NCBI GenBank assembly: GCA_937910975.1
Contig: CALEMZ010000459.1
Coordinates: 1-40,721, forward strand
Source: an uncultured Pseudorhodobacter sp.
GTDB taxonomy: Bacteria > Pseudomonadota > Alphaproteobacteria > Rhodobacterales > Rhodobacteraceae
Reading direction: 5' to 3'
Length of the DNA: 40,721 nucleotides
A program made the translations under genes and the position numbers. How positions within the stretch are numbered: position 1 is the first letter of the stretch; the number at the start of each line of letters is the position of its first letter. Shown in pieces: positions 1 to 7,746 of this stretch. Below the pieces are notes generated by a model. The model saw only the letters and a list, made by a program, of their open reading frames with translations, had not been told where the DNA came from and did no database searches.

Positions 1-180
1 GGCGCCAAAGATCGAGGTCACATGCACGCGGCTGTCGCAGCACGAAATCACCATCGCGCGCGGGTGTTGCCCCGATTCCGCCAGCCGCCGATACCAGGCC
101 TTGTTGTCGGAATAGGTTGTGGCCTTCCATCCATGATAGCGCTGGATCAGATAGGTGGGCAGCAATCTGGCATGGTTCAA
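1..180 (-). CDS. Beta-carbonic anhydrase, N-terminal part (cut by window edge)
   Basis: The first 60 residues of a beta-class carbonic anhydrase, which interconverts CO2 and bicarbonate in the cytoplasm using a Cys/His-bound zinc. The visible part holds the motif CCDSR at about residues 48-52; the second Cys and the Asp/Arg pair are the family's zinc ligand and catalytic dyad. The leader LPTYLIQRYHGWKATTY is typical of alphaproteobacterial members. No in-frame ATG precedes the conserved N-terminus. A TTG at 180-178 sits 7 nt behind an AAAGGAG ribosome-binding site, so I take TTG as the start. The C-terminal two thirds, with the remaining zinc ligands, lie outside the window. Confidence 0.88.
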   Translation of the reverse strand, partial: MNHARLLPTYLIQRYHGWKATTYSDNKAWYRRLAESGQHPRAMVISCCDSRVHVTSIFGA

Positions 181-315
181 ATGGAAACTCCTTTTTGCAT
201 GCCCGTCTCGTAAAGCAGTTTACGAAAATTAGAGCGGTTTCCTGTGCGGACGGCAACCTTTTCTTCAATACCTCTGGCCAGACTGGCGCCGGGTGTGAAT
301 GGAGGGACGGGTGAC

Positions 316-699
316 ATGACAGCGACAATAATGGAATTTCGACCGAAGGACAGGATCTATCAGGACGTGGAGCCGATTGCGTTGATTTATCGCTCCATGG
401 GCACGGCTGCGGCGGAAGAGGTGGTGGCCCGCGCGCTGGGGGAATTGGCGCTGACCATGTCCGGGCTTGCTGATCAGGTGCGCGGCAATAACACGCTGGA
501 TATTGGGCGCCAATTGCGGCGGTTGGGGCGGATGTCGGAACAGTTGGGGCTGGTCAGCCTCGGCACGGTTGCAAATGATGCGCGCAACTGTATCGACAGC
601 GGCGATGTGATGGCCTTTGCGGCGGTCTGGGCGCGGCTGATCCGGGTGGCGGAATCCTCGCTGGCCACGGATAGTGGCGCGCTGGATCAGCAACGGTAG
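316..699 (+). CDS. Small helical protein of unknown function
   Basis: A 127-residue cytoplasmic protein with no signal peptide or membrane segment. The ATG at 316 follows GGAGGG at 301-306 with 9 nt spacing; a longer frame from 244 lacks such a site. The sequence is almost entirely predicted helix. The second half (RQLRRLGRMSEQLGLVSLG onward) has the spacing of an Hpt-like four-helix bundle, but no phospho-accepting His is present, so this is only a speculation about fold. It is transcribed away from the carbonic anhydrase gene, with which it shares a 135 bp intergenic region. I do not recognise the family. Confidence 0.7.
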   Translation: MTATIMEFRPKDRIYQDVEPIALIYRSMGTAAAEEVVARALGELALTMSGLADQVRGNNTLDIGRQLRRLGRMSEQLGLVSLGTVANDARNCIDSGDVMAFAAVWARLIRVAESSLATDSGALDQQR

Positions 700-814
700 G
701 GCAGGCGCGGCACCTACCGCAAAGATTTCGCGCCGTACCGGTGATTTGGGGTTTAAGGCCCAAACAAAAACACCGTAGGCTTGCCATAATCATCCGTTGC
801 ATGGAGCCTACCTT

Positions 815-2206
815 ATGCCCGAATTCGCCCCTGCCGATGCTACATCACGTCCGCTTCATATCGTGGCCGAACCCGCGTTGGAGAAATGGATTGCGACGCA
901 GCCGCCTGCGGTTGGGGCTTGGCTGGCGGCCACCGGGTTCAAGGCCGCACTGGGTGAGGTTCGGCTGCTACCCGATGCGCAGGGCAATGTTACGGCAGCG
1001 GTTATCGGTTATGGCTCTGCCGCCGCGCGTGTCCGTACCAGCTTTGGCCTTGCCCCAGCCGCCACGGCGTTGCCCTCGGGCGATTGGCACTTTGAGGGCC
1101 CGCTGTCGGTGGCGGAGCGGGAGGAGGCCGTGTTGGCCTGGCACCTAGGCCAGTACCGGTTTGACAATTATCGCCCCAGCAACAAGCCCGCAGCCCTTCC
1201 CCGGCTCAAAGCCCCCGAAGGCATTGATGCTGCGCGGCTGACCATTATCGCCGAAGGCGAATGCCTGACGCGCGACCTGATCAACACCCCCGCTTCCGAT
1301 CTGGGTCCGGATGAGCTGGAAGTCGCGTTTCGCATGCTCGCCAGTCGCCATGAGGCCGAAGTGAAGGTGACGCGCGGCGATGAGTTGTTGGTGCAGAACT
1401 TTCCGATGATCCACGCGGTGGGCCGTGCCTCCGCGCGCGCGCCACGCTTGCTGGATATGCGCTGGGGCGATGCGGGGCCGCAATTGGTGCTGGTGGGCAA
1501 GGGCGTGTGTTTTGATACGGGTGGACTTGATATCAAACCTGCCTCGGGCATGCTGCTGATGAAAAAGGATATGGGGGGGGCGGCGACCGTGCTGGGCCTT
1601 GCACATATGATTATGGCGCTGGGGCTGAAGCTGCGGTTGCGCGTGCTGATTCCGGCGGTAGAGAATGCGATCTCCGGCACGGCGATGCGCCCGCGAGACA
1701 TCTTGACCTCGCGCAAGGGCCTGACGGTGGAGGTGAATAATACCGATGCCGAAGGGCGGCTGGTTCTGGCTGATGCACTGGCACTGGCGGATGAGGGAGA
1801 GGCCGATCTGGTGATCTCCATGGCTACGCTGACGGGCGCGGCGCGGGTGGCTGTGGGGCCGGACCTCGCGCCGTTTTTCACTGATGATGAAGGCTTCGCG
1901 ACGGCCTTGGCGCAGGCGGGGACGCAGGTGCGCGACCCGCTGTGGCGCCTGCCGCTTTGGCCAGGGTATGAGGCGATGATTGAACCAGGCATTGCCGATC
2001 TGGACAATGCGCCTGCGGGCGGGTTTGCCGGTGCCACCACTGCAGCACTGTTCCTGCGACGCTTTATCGATAATCCGCGCTATGTGCATTTCGATATATA
2101 TGGCCACCAACCTACCGCCGCCCCGGCCCGGCCCAAAGGCGGGGCTGGCCAAGGCGCGCGTGCGGTGCTGGCTGCCTTGCCGCAGATGCTGGGGGTTACG
2201 TTATGA
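815..2206 (+). CDS. Leucyl aminopeptidase family protein (peptidase M17)
   Basis: A 463-residue cytosolic M17 metalloexopeptidase, which removes N-terminal residues from peptides using two divalent metals. The signature NTDAEGR is at residues 309-315. Other expected metal or catalytic residues are visible: Lys and Asp in GKGVCFDTGG (228-237), Asp in KDMGG (251-255), and the Asp and Glu of the signature. The N-terminal 150 residues form the variable domain and are shorter than in E. coli PepA. The ATG at 815 has GGAG at 803-806 in front; a TTG at 797 is the alternative. The stop overlaps the next start in ATGA, so it is coupled to the NlpC/P60 gene. The pairing suggests recycling of peptides, perhaps cell-wall peptides (inference). 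Confidence 0.93.
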   Translation: MPEFAPADATSRPLHIVAEPALEKWIATQPPAVGAWLAATGFKAALGEVRLLPDAQGNVTAAVIGYGSAAARVRTSFGLAPAATALPSGDWHFEGPLSVAEREEAVLAWHLGQYRFDNYRPSNKPAALPRLKAPEGIDAARLTIIAEGECLTRDLINTPASDLGPDELEVAFRMLASRHEAEVKVTRGDELLVQNFPMIHAVGRASARAPRLLDMRWGDAGPQLVLVGKGVCFDTGGLDIKPASGMLLMKKDMGGAATVLGLAHMIMALGLKLRLRVLIPAVENAISGTAMRPRDILTSRKGLTVEVNNTDAEGRLVLADALALADEGEADLVISMATLTGAARVAVGPDLAPFFTDDEGFATALAQAGTQVRDPLWRLPLWPGYEAMIEPGIADLDNAPAGGFAGATTAALFLRRFIDNPRYVHFDIYGHQPTAAPARPKGGAGQGARAVLAALPQMLGVTL

Positions 2207-3024
2207 GCGACCGCCGCCTGACTTTCGCCAACGCGCGCGTGGCGCATTTTTCGCTGCAAGGGCAGGTGGAGGCACCAAGCTATGCCGATGTCACACCCTA
2301 TGAGGTTGCCGTACCTTTGGCTGACCTGCTGCGCGAACCCGGCGGCGTGCGGGAGCGGCAACTTTTGCTTGGTGATGGGTTTGAGGTGATTGAGGAAATT
2401 GACGGCTTTGCCTTTGGCCGCAGCACCAAGGATGGTTATTGCGGCTATCTGCCAGAAAGCGCGCTATGTGAGCCGACAAGGGTCAGCCATTGGCTTTCCG
2501 CACCTGCGAGCCATCTTTATTCCGAGCCGCGCGCGCAGGCCCCGCAAACGGTTGGCATCAGCTTTGGCAGCCGTTTGCGGGTGCTGGGCCAAACCGGCGC
2601 CTTTGCGGAAACGCCGCATGGCTTTGTGCCCGCCGGGCATCTGCACATTCTTGGCAGTTGGTATGACGACCCGGTAGAGGTGGCGGGGCTGTTTTTGGGC
2701 ACACCGTACCTATGGGGCGGTAACAGCCATTCCGGCGTAGATTGTTCGGGGCTGGTGCAACTTTCGCTCTTGGCTTGCGGGCAGGCTTGCCCCGGCGACA
2801 GCGATTTGCAGCAGACCCTGGGGCAGCAGGTGCCGGAAGGCGAGCCACTGCAACGCGGTGATCTTCTGTTTTGGAAGGGCCATGTGGGCATGATGGTCGA
2901 TGCGCAGCAAATGGTTCATGCCACCGGGCACTTTATGGCCACGGTAATAGAGCCGGTGGCGGAGGCGATTGCCCGCATTCGTGACCTGGCCGGGCTGGAA
3001 GTTATCGCGCAGCGGCGGATTTAG
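2203..3024 (+). CDS. NlpC/P60 family cell-wall peptidase
   Basis: A 273-residue protein with N-terminal SH3-like segments (about 30-150) and a C-terminal NlpC/P60 papain-like domain. This family cuts gamma-D-Glu-diaminopimelate or related bonds in peptidoglycan stem peptides. The catalytic Cys is in DCSG (Cys181), the His in GHVGM (His227), and a third polar residue is probably His239. There is no clear signal peptide, so it may act on imported muropeptides in the cytoplasm, which fits translational coupling to the aminopeptidase (4 bp ATGA overlap). Its TAG stop at 3022-3024 overlaps the stop of the convergent TetR gene. Confidence 0.92.
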   Translation: MSDRRLTFANARVAHFSLQGQVEAPSYADVTPYEVAVPLADLLREPGGVRERQLLLGDGFEVIEEIDGFAFGRSTKDGYCGYLPESALCEPTRVSHWLSAPASHLYSEPRAQAPQTVGISFGSRLRVLGQTGAFAETPHGFVPAGHLHILGSWYDDPVEVAGLFLGTPYLWGGNSHSGVDCSGLVQLSLLACGQACPGDSDLQQTLGQQVPEGEPLQRGDLLFWKGHVGMMVDAQQMVHATGHFMATVIEPVAEAIARIRDLAGLEVIAQRRI

Positions 3025-3629
3025 GGCGTTAGCCCGCGCAGCATCAGATCGAGGTGCGAGCGGATATATCGCTCCTTGTCCAAGGGCGCGAGGTTGCCAA
3101 AGATCAGCCCGTAGACCACTGAAAACACCGCTGGGGCCATGATCACCTTCAGGTCCATCGTTTGCGCTTCGGCCCGTACCTCGCCGCGCGCGATGCCTTT
3201 TGCGACCAATTGTCCCAACACCGTCTCAATTGAATGGAGCATGTTGTCGCGCAAGAACGCGGCCATTGCGGGAAAGCGCCCGCCTTCGGCAATCAGCACC
3301 CGGATCAACACGGCGGCATCGGTGCCAACTATGCGGTCATAATAATTGCGCAGAACCCGTTCCAGAAGGGCCGGAAACGGCGCGTCGACGGTCAGAATAT
3401 CCTGCGCTCTGGCCAACATACCGCCAAGACGGTCCTGTATAGCGGCGTCAAAAAGTGCTGATTTATCGGGATAATAGAGGTAAACCGTGGGCCGCGCGAT
3501 ACCCGCTCGCGTAGCGATGCTGCCCATGCTGGCCCCGGCAAAGCCTTTTTCGCCAAACTCCGCCAGCGCCGCCGTGATGATCTCTTCGGGGCGTGCCTCT
3601 TTGCGGCGTTGGTGTTTTGGGTCGCTCAT
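3021..3629 (-). CDS. TetR/AcrR family transcriptional regulator
   Basis: A 202-residue repressor-type regulator. The N-terminal helix-turn-helix lies at about residues 15-60 (EEIITAALAEFGEKGFAG, then SIATRAGIARPTVYLYYPDK), followed by a C-terminal ligand/dimer domain. The start ATG at 3629 gives the expected family length; the frame stays open far upstream, but that part is antisense to the neighbouring gene. It is divergent from a DevBCA-type exporter operon, and a 24 bp palindrome lies between the two genes. By position it most likely represses the exporter and itself. The ligand is unknown. The 3' end overlaps the convergent NlpC/P60 gene by 4 bp. Confidence 0.92.
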   Translation of the reverse strand: MSDPKHQRRKEARPEEIITAALAEFGEKGFAGASMGSIATRAGIARPTVYLYYPDKSALFDAAIQDRLGGMLARAQDILTVDAPFPALLERVLRNYYDRIVGTDAAVLIRVLIAEGGRFPAMAAFLRDNMLHSIETVLGQLVAKGIARGEVRAEAQTMDLKVIMAPAVFSVVYGLIFGNLAPLDKERYIRSHLDLMLRGLTP

Positions 3630-3653
3630 GTCTATGCCCTTGCCTTTATCGGT

Positions 3654-3677
3654 GTTACTGACATACATGTCAGTAAC
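3654..3677. promoter_or_regulatory. Palindromic operator between tetR-type gene and exporter operon
   Basis: Perfect inverted repeat with 11 bp arms: GTTACTGACAT at 3654-3664 and ATGTCAGTAAC at 3667-3677, separated by 2 bp. It sits 24 bp upstream of the regulator start and 22 bp upstream of the exporter start, the usual place and size for a TetR-family dimer site. The assignment to the adjacent regulator is inference. Confidence 0.85.
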
Positions 3678-3699
3678 TGTCGAGGCCAAAGGAAAACCG

Positions 3700-4920
3700 A
3701 TGAGCGCAGATGCGTCAAAGCCTAAACCAGACCTGCCGCAGTTGGACAACGGCGCCGCGCGGGGCCAGCCTTTGCGAGCAGCGACAAAGCCCAGGTCAAA
3801 GCTGTGGCTGGTGCCACTGCTCATGTTGACGCTGTTCACCGGGGCGGTGATAGGCATGTATTTCCAGCCTCCCGGCTTGCGCGTTTTTTTTAGCGCCACT
3901 GGTCTGCAACCGGGTGCAGGCACCGATACCCCCATCGCCGTGGCCATCCAGAAAGTGCAGGCGCAAGAAGAGATTGCCGTGGTCAGCGAAGGTGATGTGG
4001 TGGCGTTGGGCCGGATCATTCCCAAGGGTGATGTGATCAGCGTGGCTACGCCCTCCGGGGCAGGCGATGCGCGGATCGCGGAGATGCGCGTGACCGAGGG
4101 GACGCAAGTGCAAGGCGGCGATATTTTGGCAGTACTCGACAATCTGCCCCAGCTTGAGAATGGCGTGGCGACCGCCAAGGCCACTATTGCGGTGCGCGAA
4201 GCCGCTCTCGCGCAAACCGTAGCCACTGTCCGCGCCAGCCGTGAGGAGGCACAGGCAGCACTGGAGCGCGCCGAGGCCACAGCGCTCGCCGCGCAATCCG
4301 AGATGGAGCGCGTGACCTCACTCTTTGAACGCGGCGTCACGACCCGCGCCGATCTTGATCAGATTGTCGCACGCGCGAGCGAGGCGGGCCGCGATGTGGA
4401 GCGCGGCATTGCCACTCTATCGCGCTTTCAAACCGGCACCGATGCGACCCAAGCCGATATCGCGCTGGCCGAGGCCAATCTGGCTGCGGCCAAAGTGGAT
4501 CTGACCCGTGCCACCCAAGACATGGAGCGTGCCTATGTCCGCTCTCCCATCGCGGGTACGGTGCTGAATATCACCGCACGCGCTGGCGAACGCCCCGGCA
4601 GCGCGGGGATCATCTCGCTTGGTGATACTTCGCAAATGACCGTGGAAGTGGAGGTTTACCAGACGCTAATTGGCCGCGTGGCGATTGGTGATCCGGTAAC
4701 GATCACCGCCGATGCGCTGACAGGCACGCTTTTGGGCAGCGTCACCGCCATCGGGCTGGAGATCGGTCGCCAATCCATTACCACCGATGAACCCGCCGCC
4801 AACACCGACGCCCGCGTGGTGGATGTGATCGTGACGCTGGACGCGGCCTCCTCGGCCCGCGCGCAAAGCTTTACCAATCTGGAAACATTGGTGCGAATTG
4901 ATGCGGGCCGCACGGAATGA
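3700..4920 (+). CDS. ABC exporter membrane fusion protein (DevB/HlyD family)
   Basis: A 406-residue periplasmic adaptor for an ABC exporter. One inner-membrane segment lies at about 35-54, followed by a biotinyl-lipoyl-like half. A long coiled-coil hairpin (about 150-260, rich in Ala, Glu and Arg) comes next, then the second lipoyl half near SPIAGTVLNI and a beta-barrel. The chosen ATG at 3700 has AAAGGA 6 nt upstream; an in-frame ATG at 3667 overlaps the operator and has no such site. It overlaps the permease gene by 4 bp (ATGA). DevBCA-type systems export lipids or small molecules across the envelope, usually with a TolC-like partner, which is not encoded here. The substrate cannot be told. 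Confidence 0.9.
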   Translation: MSADASKPKPDLPQLDNGAARGQPLRAATKPRSKLWLVPLLMLTLFTGAVIGMYFQPPGLRVFFSATGLQPGAGTDTPIAVAIQKVQAQEEIAVVSEGDVVALGRIIPKGDVISVATPSGAGDARIAEMRVTEGTQVQGGDILAVLDNLPQLENGVATAKATIAVREAALAQTVATVRASREEAQAALERAEATALAAQSEMERVTSLFERGVTTRADLDQIVARASEAGRDVERGIATLSRFQTGTDATQADIALAEANLAAAKVDLTRATQDMERAYVRSPIAGTVLNITARAGERPGSAGIISLGDTSQMTVEVEVYQTLIGRVAIGDPVTITADALTGTLLGSVTAIGLEIGRQSITTDEPAANTDARVVDVIVTLDAASSARAQSFTNLETLVRIDAGRTE

Positions 4921-6092
4921 GCCGCCTTCTGACCCTTCTTTTTGGACGCCTGCCGATTGGCTGGTTGCAACTGTCGCATAACAAGACGCGGTTGGCGGCA
5001 GCGGTGGCGGGCGTGGCTTTTGCCAATCTTTTGGTGTTCATGCAGTTAGGGATTTTGGGGGCGCTGAACGTGGCGACGGTTGCACCCTACGCCCTGCTGC
5101 GCAGCGATATTATGATCTCAGCCGAAGATACGCACACCCTGACTGACGGCAGCAATATTGCCCGCGCGTGGATGTTTCAGGCGCTGGGCGTGCCGGGGGT
5201 TCGGGCCGCGATGCCGCTTTACGTGGGCAATCTGGAGTTTAAGCTGACGGATGGCTCGTCCTCGACCTTGCAGACCTTTGGGCTGGATGTGGCGCAGCCG
5301 GATTTTGCCGCGCCCGCCATAGCTGCGCAGCTTAATGGGCTGGAGGTGGAAAACACAGCGATTCTGGACACCAAGGCGCGGGGCATCCCGCCAGAGGCCT
5401 TTGACGGGTTGCGCGCTGGTGAACCGTTTTCCTTTGAGGTGAATGGCCAGACCCTAACCGCGATGGCGGGCATTGAGGTAGGCGGCGGCTTTACCGCCGA
5501 TGGCACGCTGATCGTTTCCGATCAGACCTTTTTGCGGTTCTTTGGCAAACGCAGCAGCGGCGCGCCGAACCATATTCTGTTACAAGTAGATGACGGGGTT
5601 TCGGTGGAGGTTGTGGTGGACCGGATACGCGCGGCAATCAGCACCGATAGTGTAATCGTGCGCAGTATGCAGGCGGCGGCCGCGGCCGACCGAACCTACC
5701 AGACAACCGAGCGGCCCACGGGCATCATCTTTGGCTTTGGCGTGCTGATCGGGCTGATCGTGGGGATTGTGATTGTCTACCAGGTGCTCTCCACCGATGT
5801 GGCCGACCATCTGCGCGAATATGCAACATTCAAGGCGATGGGCTATGGCCACCGTTTCTTTCTGGGGATCGTGTTTGAGGAGGCAATCGTGCTGGCGTTT
5901 TTTGGGTTCATTCCCGGCTTTCTGGTGTCTCTGGGGCTTTATGCCGGGCTGCGCGCAGCCTCTGGCTTGCCGGTGGAAATGGATGCGACGCGGGCGGTCG
6001 TGGTGTTGATCGGCACGCTGGTGGCCTGCTCTATTTCGGGCGCCATTGCTACGCGCAGGCTGGCGGCGGCTGACCCGGCGGATCTGTTTTAA
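4917..6092 (+). CDS. ABC exporter permease (DevC family, FtsX-like)
   Basis: A 391-residue permease with the MacB/FtsX topology. One membrane helix lies near the N-terminus (about 25-49). A large periplasmic domain follows (about 60-265), then three helices (about 270-293, 320-345, 358-378). The C-terminal signature ISGAIATRRLAAADPADLF is typical of DevC. It overlaps the adaptor gene by 4 bp and the ATPase gene by 1 bp, so the three are one translationally coupled unit. Confidence 0.9.
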   Translation: MSRLLTLLFGRLPIGWLQLSHNKTRLAAAVAGVAFANLLVFMQLGILGALNVATVAPYALLRSDIMISAEDTHTLTDGSNIARAWMFQALGVPGVRAAMPLYVGNLEFKLTDGSSSTLQTFGLDVAQPDFAAPAIAAQLNGLEVENTAILDTKARGIPPEAFDGLRAGEPFSFEVNGQTLTAMAGIEVGGGFTADGTLIVSDQTFLRFFGKRSSGAPNHILLQVDDGVSVEVVVDRIRAAISTDSVIVRSMQAAAAADRTYQTTERPTGIIFGFGVLIGLIVGIVIVYQVLSTDVADHLREYATFKAMGYGHRFFLGIVFEEAIVLAFFGFIPGFLVSLGLYAGLRAASGLPVEMDATRAVVVLIGTLVACSISGAIATRRLAAADPADLF

Positions 6093-6784
6093 TGGTGGAC
6101 GAAGCCCCGATCATCGCCACCGGCCTGAACCATTTCTTTGGAACAGGCGAGGCGCGCAAACAGGCAATCTTTGATCTGAACCTGACCATCAAGCGCGGCA
6201 GTCTTAACTTTTTGATGGGGCCTTCCGGGTCGGGAAAAACCACGGTGCTGACGCTGATGGGCTGTTTGCGCGAGGTGCAGGAAGGCTCTGTGCATCTTCT
6301 CGGCCATGAGTTGTATGGCGCGGGAGAGGCACGGCAGGTGTTGCTGCGCCGTCGTTTGGGCTTCATCTTTCAGGCGCATAACTTACATGAAAGCCTGAGT
6401 GCCACGCAAAATGTGTTGATGGGTTTACAGGTGCATGGGCAGGGCAGCGCCCGCAAACAAATGGAAGCCGCGCAACATATGCTGGGGCTTGTGGGGCTGG
6501 CGGACCGGATGGATTACCTGCCCGCCAAGCTTTCGGGCGGGCAAAAGCAGCGGGTCGCTGTGGCCCGCGCGTTGGTCGCCAACCCCGAAATCGTCTTTGC
6601 CGACGAACCCACTGCCGCTTTGGACAAGAAATCCGGCCGCACGGTGGTGGAGATGCTTAAGGCCTTGGGCCAGACGCGCGGGGTGACGACAGTGATGGTG
6701 ACGCATGATAACCGGATCATGGAGCTTGCCGACCGGATCATTACGATGGAAGAGGGCAGGGTTATCAGCGATAACGCCCCCTAG
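6092..6784 (+). CDS. ABC exporter ATP-binding protein (DevA family)
   Basis: A 230-residue nucleotide-binding subunit powering the DevBC-like exporter. Walker A is GPSGSGKTT (43-51), the Q-loop is in FIFQAHNLHESL, the signature is LSGGQ (147-151), Walker B is VFADE (168-172), and the switch His is in VTHD. The start ATG shares its A with the stop of the permease gene. The end is unusual: the stop TAG overlaps the stop of the convergent SDR gene within CTAG. Confidence 0.94.
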   Translation: MVDEAPIIATGLNHFFGTGEARKQAIFDLNLTIKRGSLNFLMGPSGSGKTTVLTLMGCLREVQEGSVHLLGHELYGAGEARQVLLRRRLGFIFQAHNLHESLSATQNVLMGLQVHGQGSARKQMEAAQHMLGLVGLADRMDYLPAKLSGGQKQRVAVARALVANPEIVFADEPTAALDKKSGRTVVEMLKALGQTRGVTTVMVTHDNRIMELADRIITMEEGRVISDNAP

Positions 6785-7521
6785 ATGCACCGCCCGCCAT
6801 CCACCTCCATAGCCACGCCCGTAATCATGCTCGCCTCGTCCGAGCACAGAAAGCATGCAGCATTGCCCATATCTTCGGGCGTCGAGAACCGGCCCAAGGG
6901 GATGGTGGCAAGAAACTTCGCGCGCATTTGGGGCGTATCCTCGCCCATGAAACTGGCAAGAAGGGGCGTTTCGCCTGCCACCGGGTTGATCGCATTGACG
7001 CGGATGCCATGCGGGGCCAACTCCACCGCCATGGCCTTGGTTGCCGTGATCATCCAGCCTTTGGAGGCGTTGTACCAATTCAGCCGCGGCCGGGGGGAGA
7101 CGCCTGCGGTAGAGGCCACATTCAAGATCACCCCACGCCCTGCGGCCTTCATCAAAGGCACCAGATGCCGGGCGCTCAGATAAACTGACTTGGCATTTAC
7201 CGCTAAAACACGGTCAAACTCCTCCTCGGTTACGTCTTCCATCGGTTGCGGCAGATGGGTTATGCCAGCGTTGTTGACAAAAATATCAATGCGGCCATGG
7301 GTGGCATGGGCCTCGGCGATCATCGCGGCCACGCTGCTATTTTGCGCCACATCGACGCCCGCCCAATGCCCGCCAATCCGCATAGCTACGTCTTGAGCTG
7401 CGGTCTCATTGATATCCGCCACGATCACGGTTGCCCCTTCGGCAGCAAATTTCGCAGCGATCCCCGCGCCAAAGCCAGAGCCGCCCCCTGTGATAATTGC
7501 CAGTTTTTGTGCCAGACGCAT
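6781..7521 (-). CDS. Short-chain dehydrogenase/reductase (SDR)
   Basis: A 246-residue classical SDR with a Rossmann fold. The cofactor motif TGGGSGFG is at 11-18, Asp36 at the end of beta-2 favours NAD over NADP, and the structural NNAG is at 83-86. The catalytic Ser137, Tyr150 and Lys154 (YNASK) are all present, so it should be active. The substrate is unknown; an alcohol, sugar or hydroxy acid is likely. The ATG at 7521 has AAGGAA about 7 nt upstream; an ATG at 7536 is possible but has a poorer site. It is divergent from the creatinase gene across 225 bp, and its stop overlaps the stop of the exporter ATPase gene. Confidence 0.92.
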   Translation of the reverse strand: MRLAQKLAIITGGGSGFGAGIAAKFAAEGATVIVADINETAAQDVAMRIGGHWAGVDVAQNSSVAAMIAEAHATHGRIDIFVNNAGITHLPQPMEDVTEEEFDRVLAVNAKSVYLSARHLVPLMKAAGRGVILNVASTAGVSPRPRLNWYNASKGWMITATKAMAVELAPHGIRVNAINPVAGETPLLASFMGEDTPQMRAKFLATIPLGRFSTPEDMGNAACFLCSDEASMITGVAMEVDGGRCI

Positions 7522-7564
7522 CGCCCATTCCTTCATTGTTGCGATGTCAGCATGCGCTGGATTT

Positions 7565-7586
7565 CAGTATTTTTGCAAAGATGAAA
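7565..7586 (+). repeat. Copy 1 of an AGTATTTTT-CAAAGATGAAAT intergenic element
   Basis: A 22 bp stretch that matches the one at 12335-12356 at nearly every position; a more diverged relative lies at 18278-18302. Such elements commonly sit at gene ends in Rhodobacterales. This copy lies between two divergent genes, behind a short CAGC/GCTG stem. Confidence 0.55.
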
Positions 7587-7746
7587 TTGCATGGGCTTGT
7601 GCCGGAACGCCAAACGCGGCATGAAAATTGCAGTAGCGATGGCGTCGCTGCGGGGCAGGCTTGGCTGGCCCATTCTTTTTCGTCCTGTACGCCGGGGCCT
7701 TTCGGGGTTCAGGCCAGTGCCAACCCCTTGAACATGAGGTCTGACG

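Noticed and set aside
3630..4340. N-terminal extension of the TetR protein by about 237 residues
   Set aside because: The extension is antisense to the exporter adaptor and crosses the operator; the TetR helix-turn-helix starts normally from the ATG at 3629.
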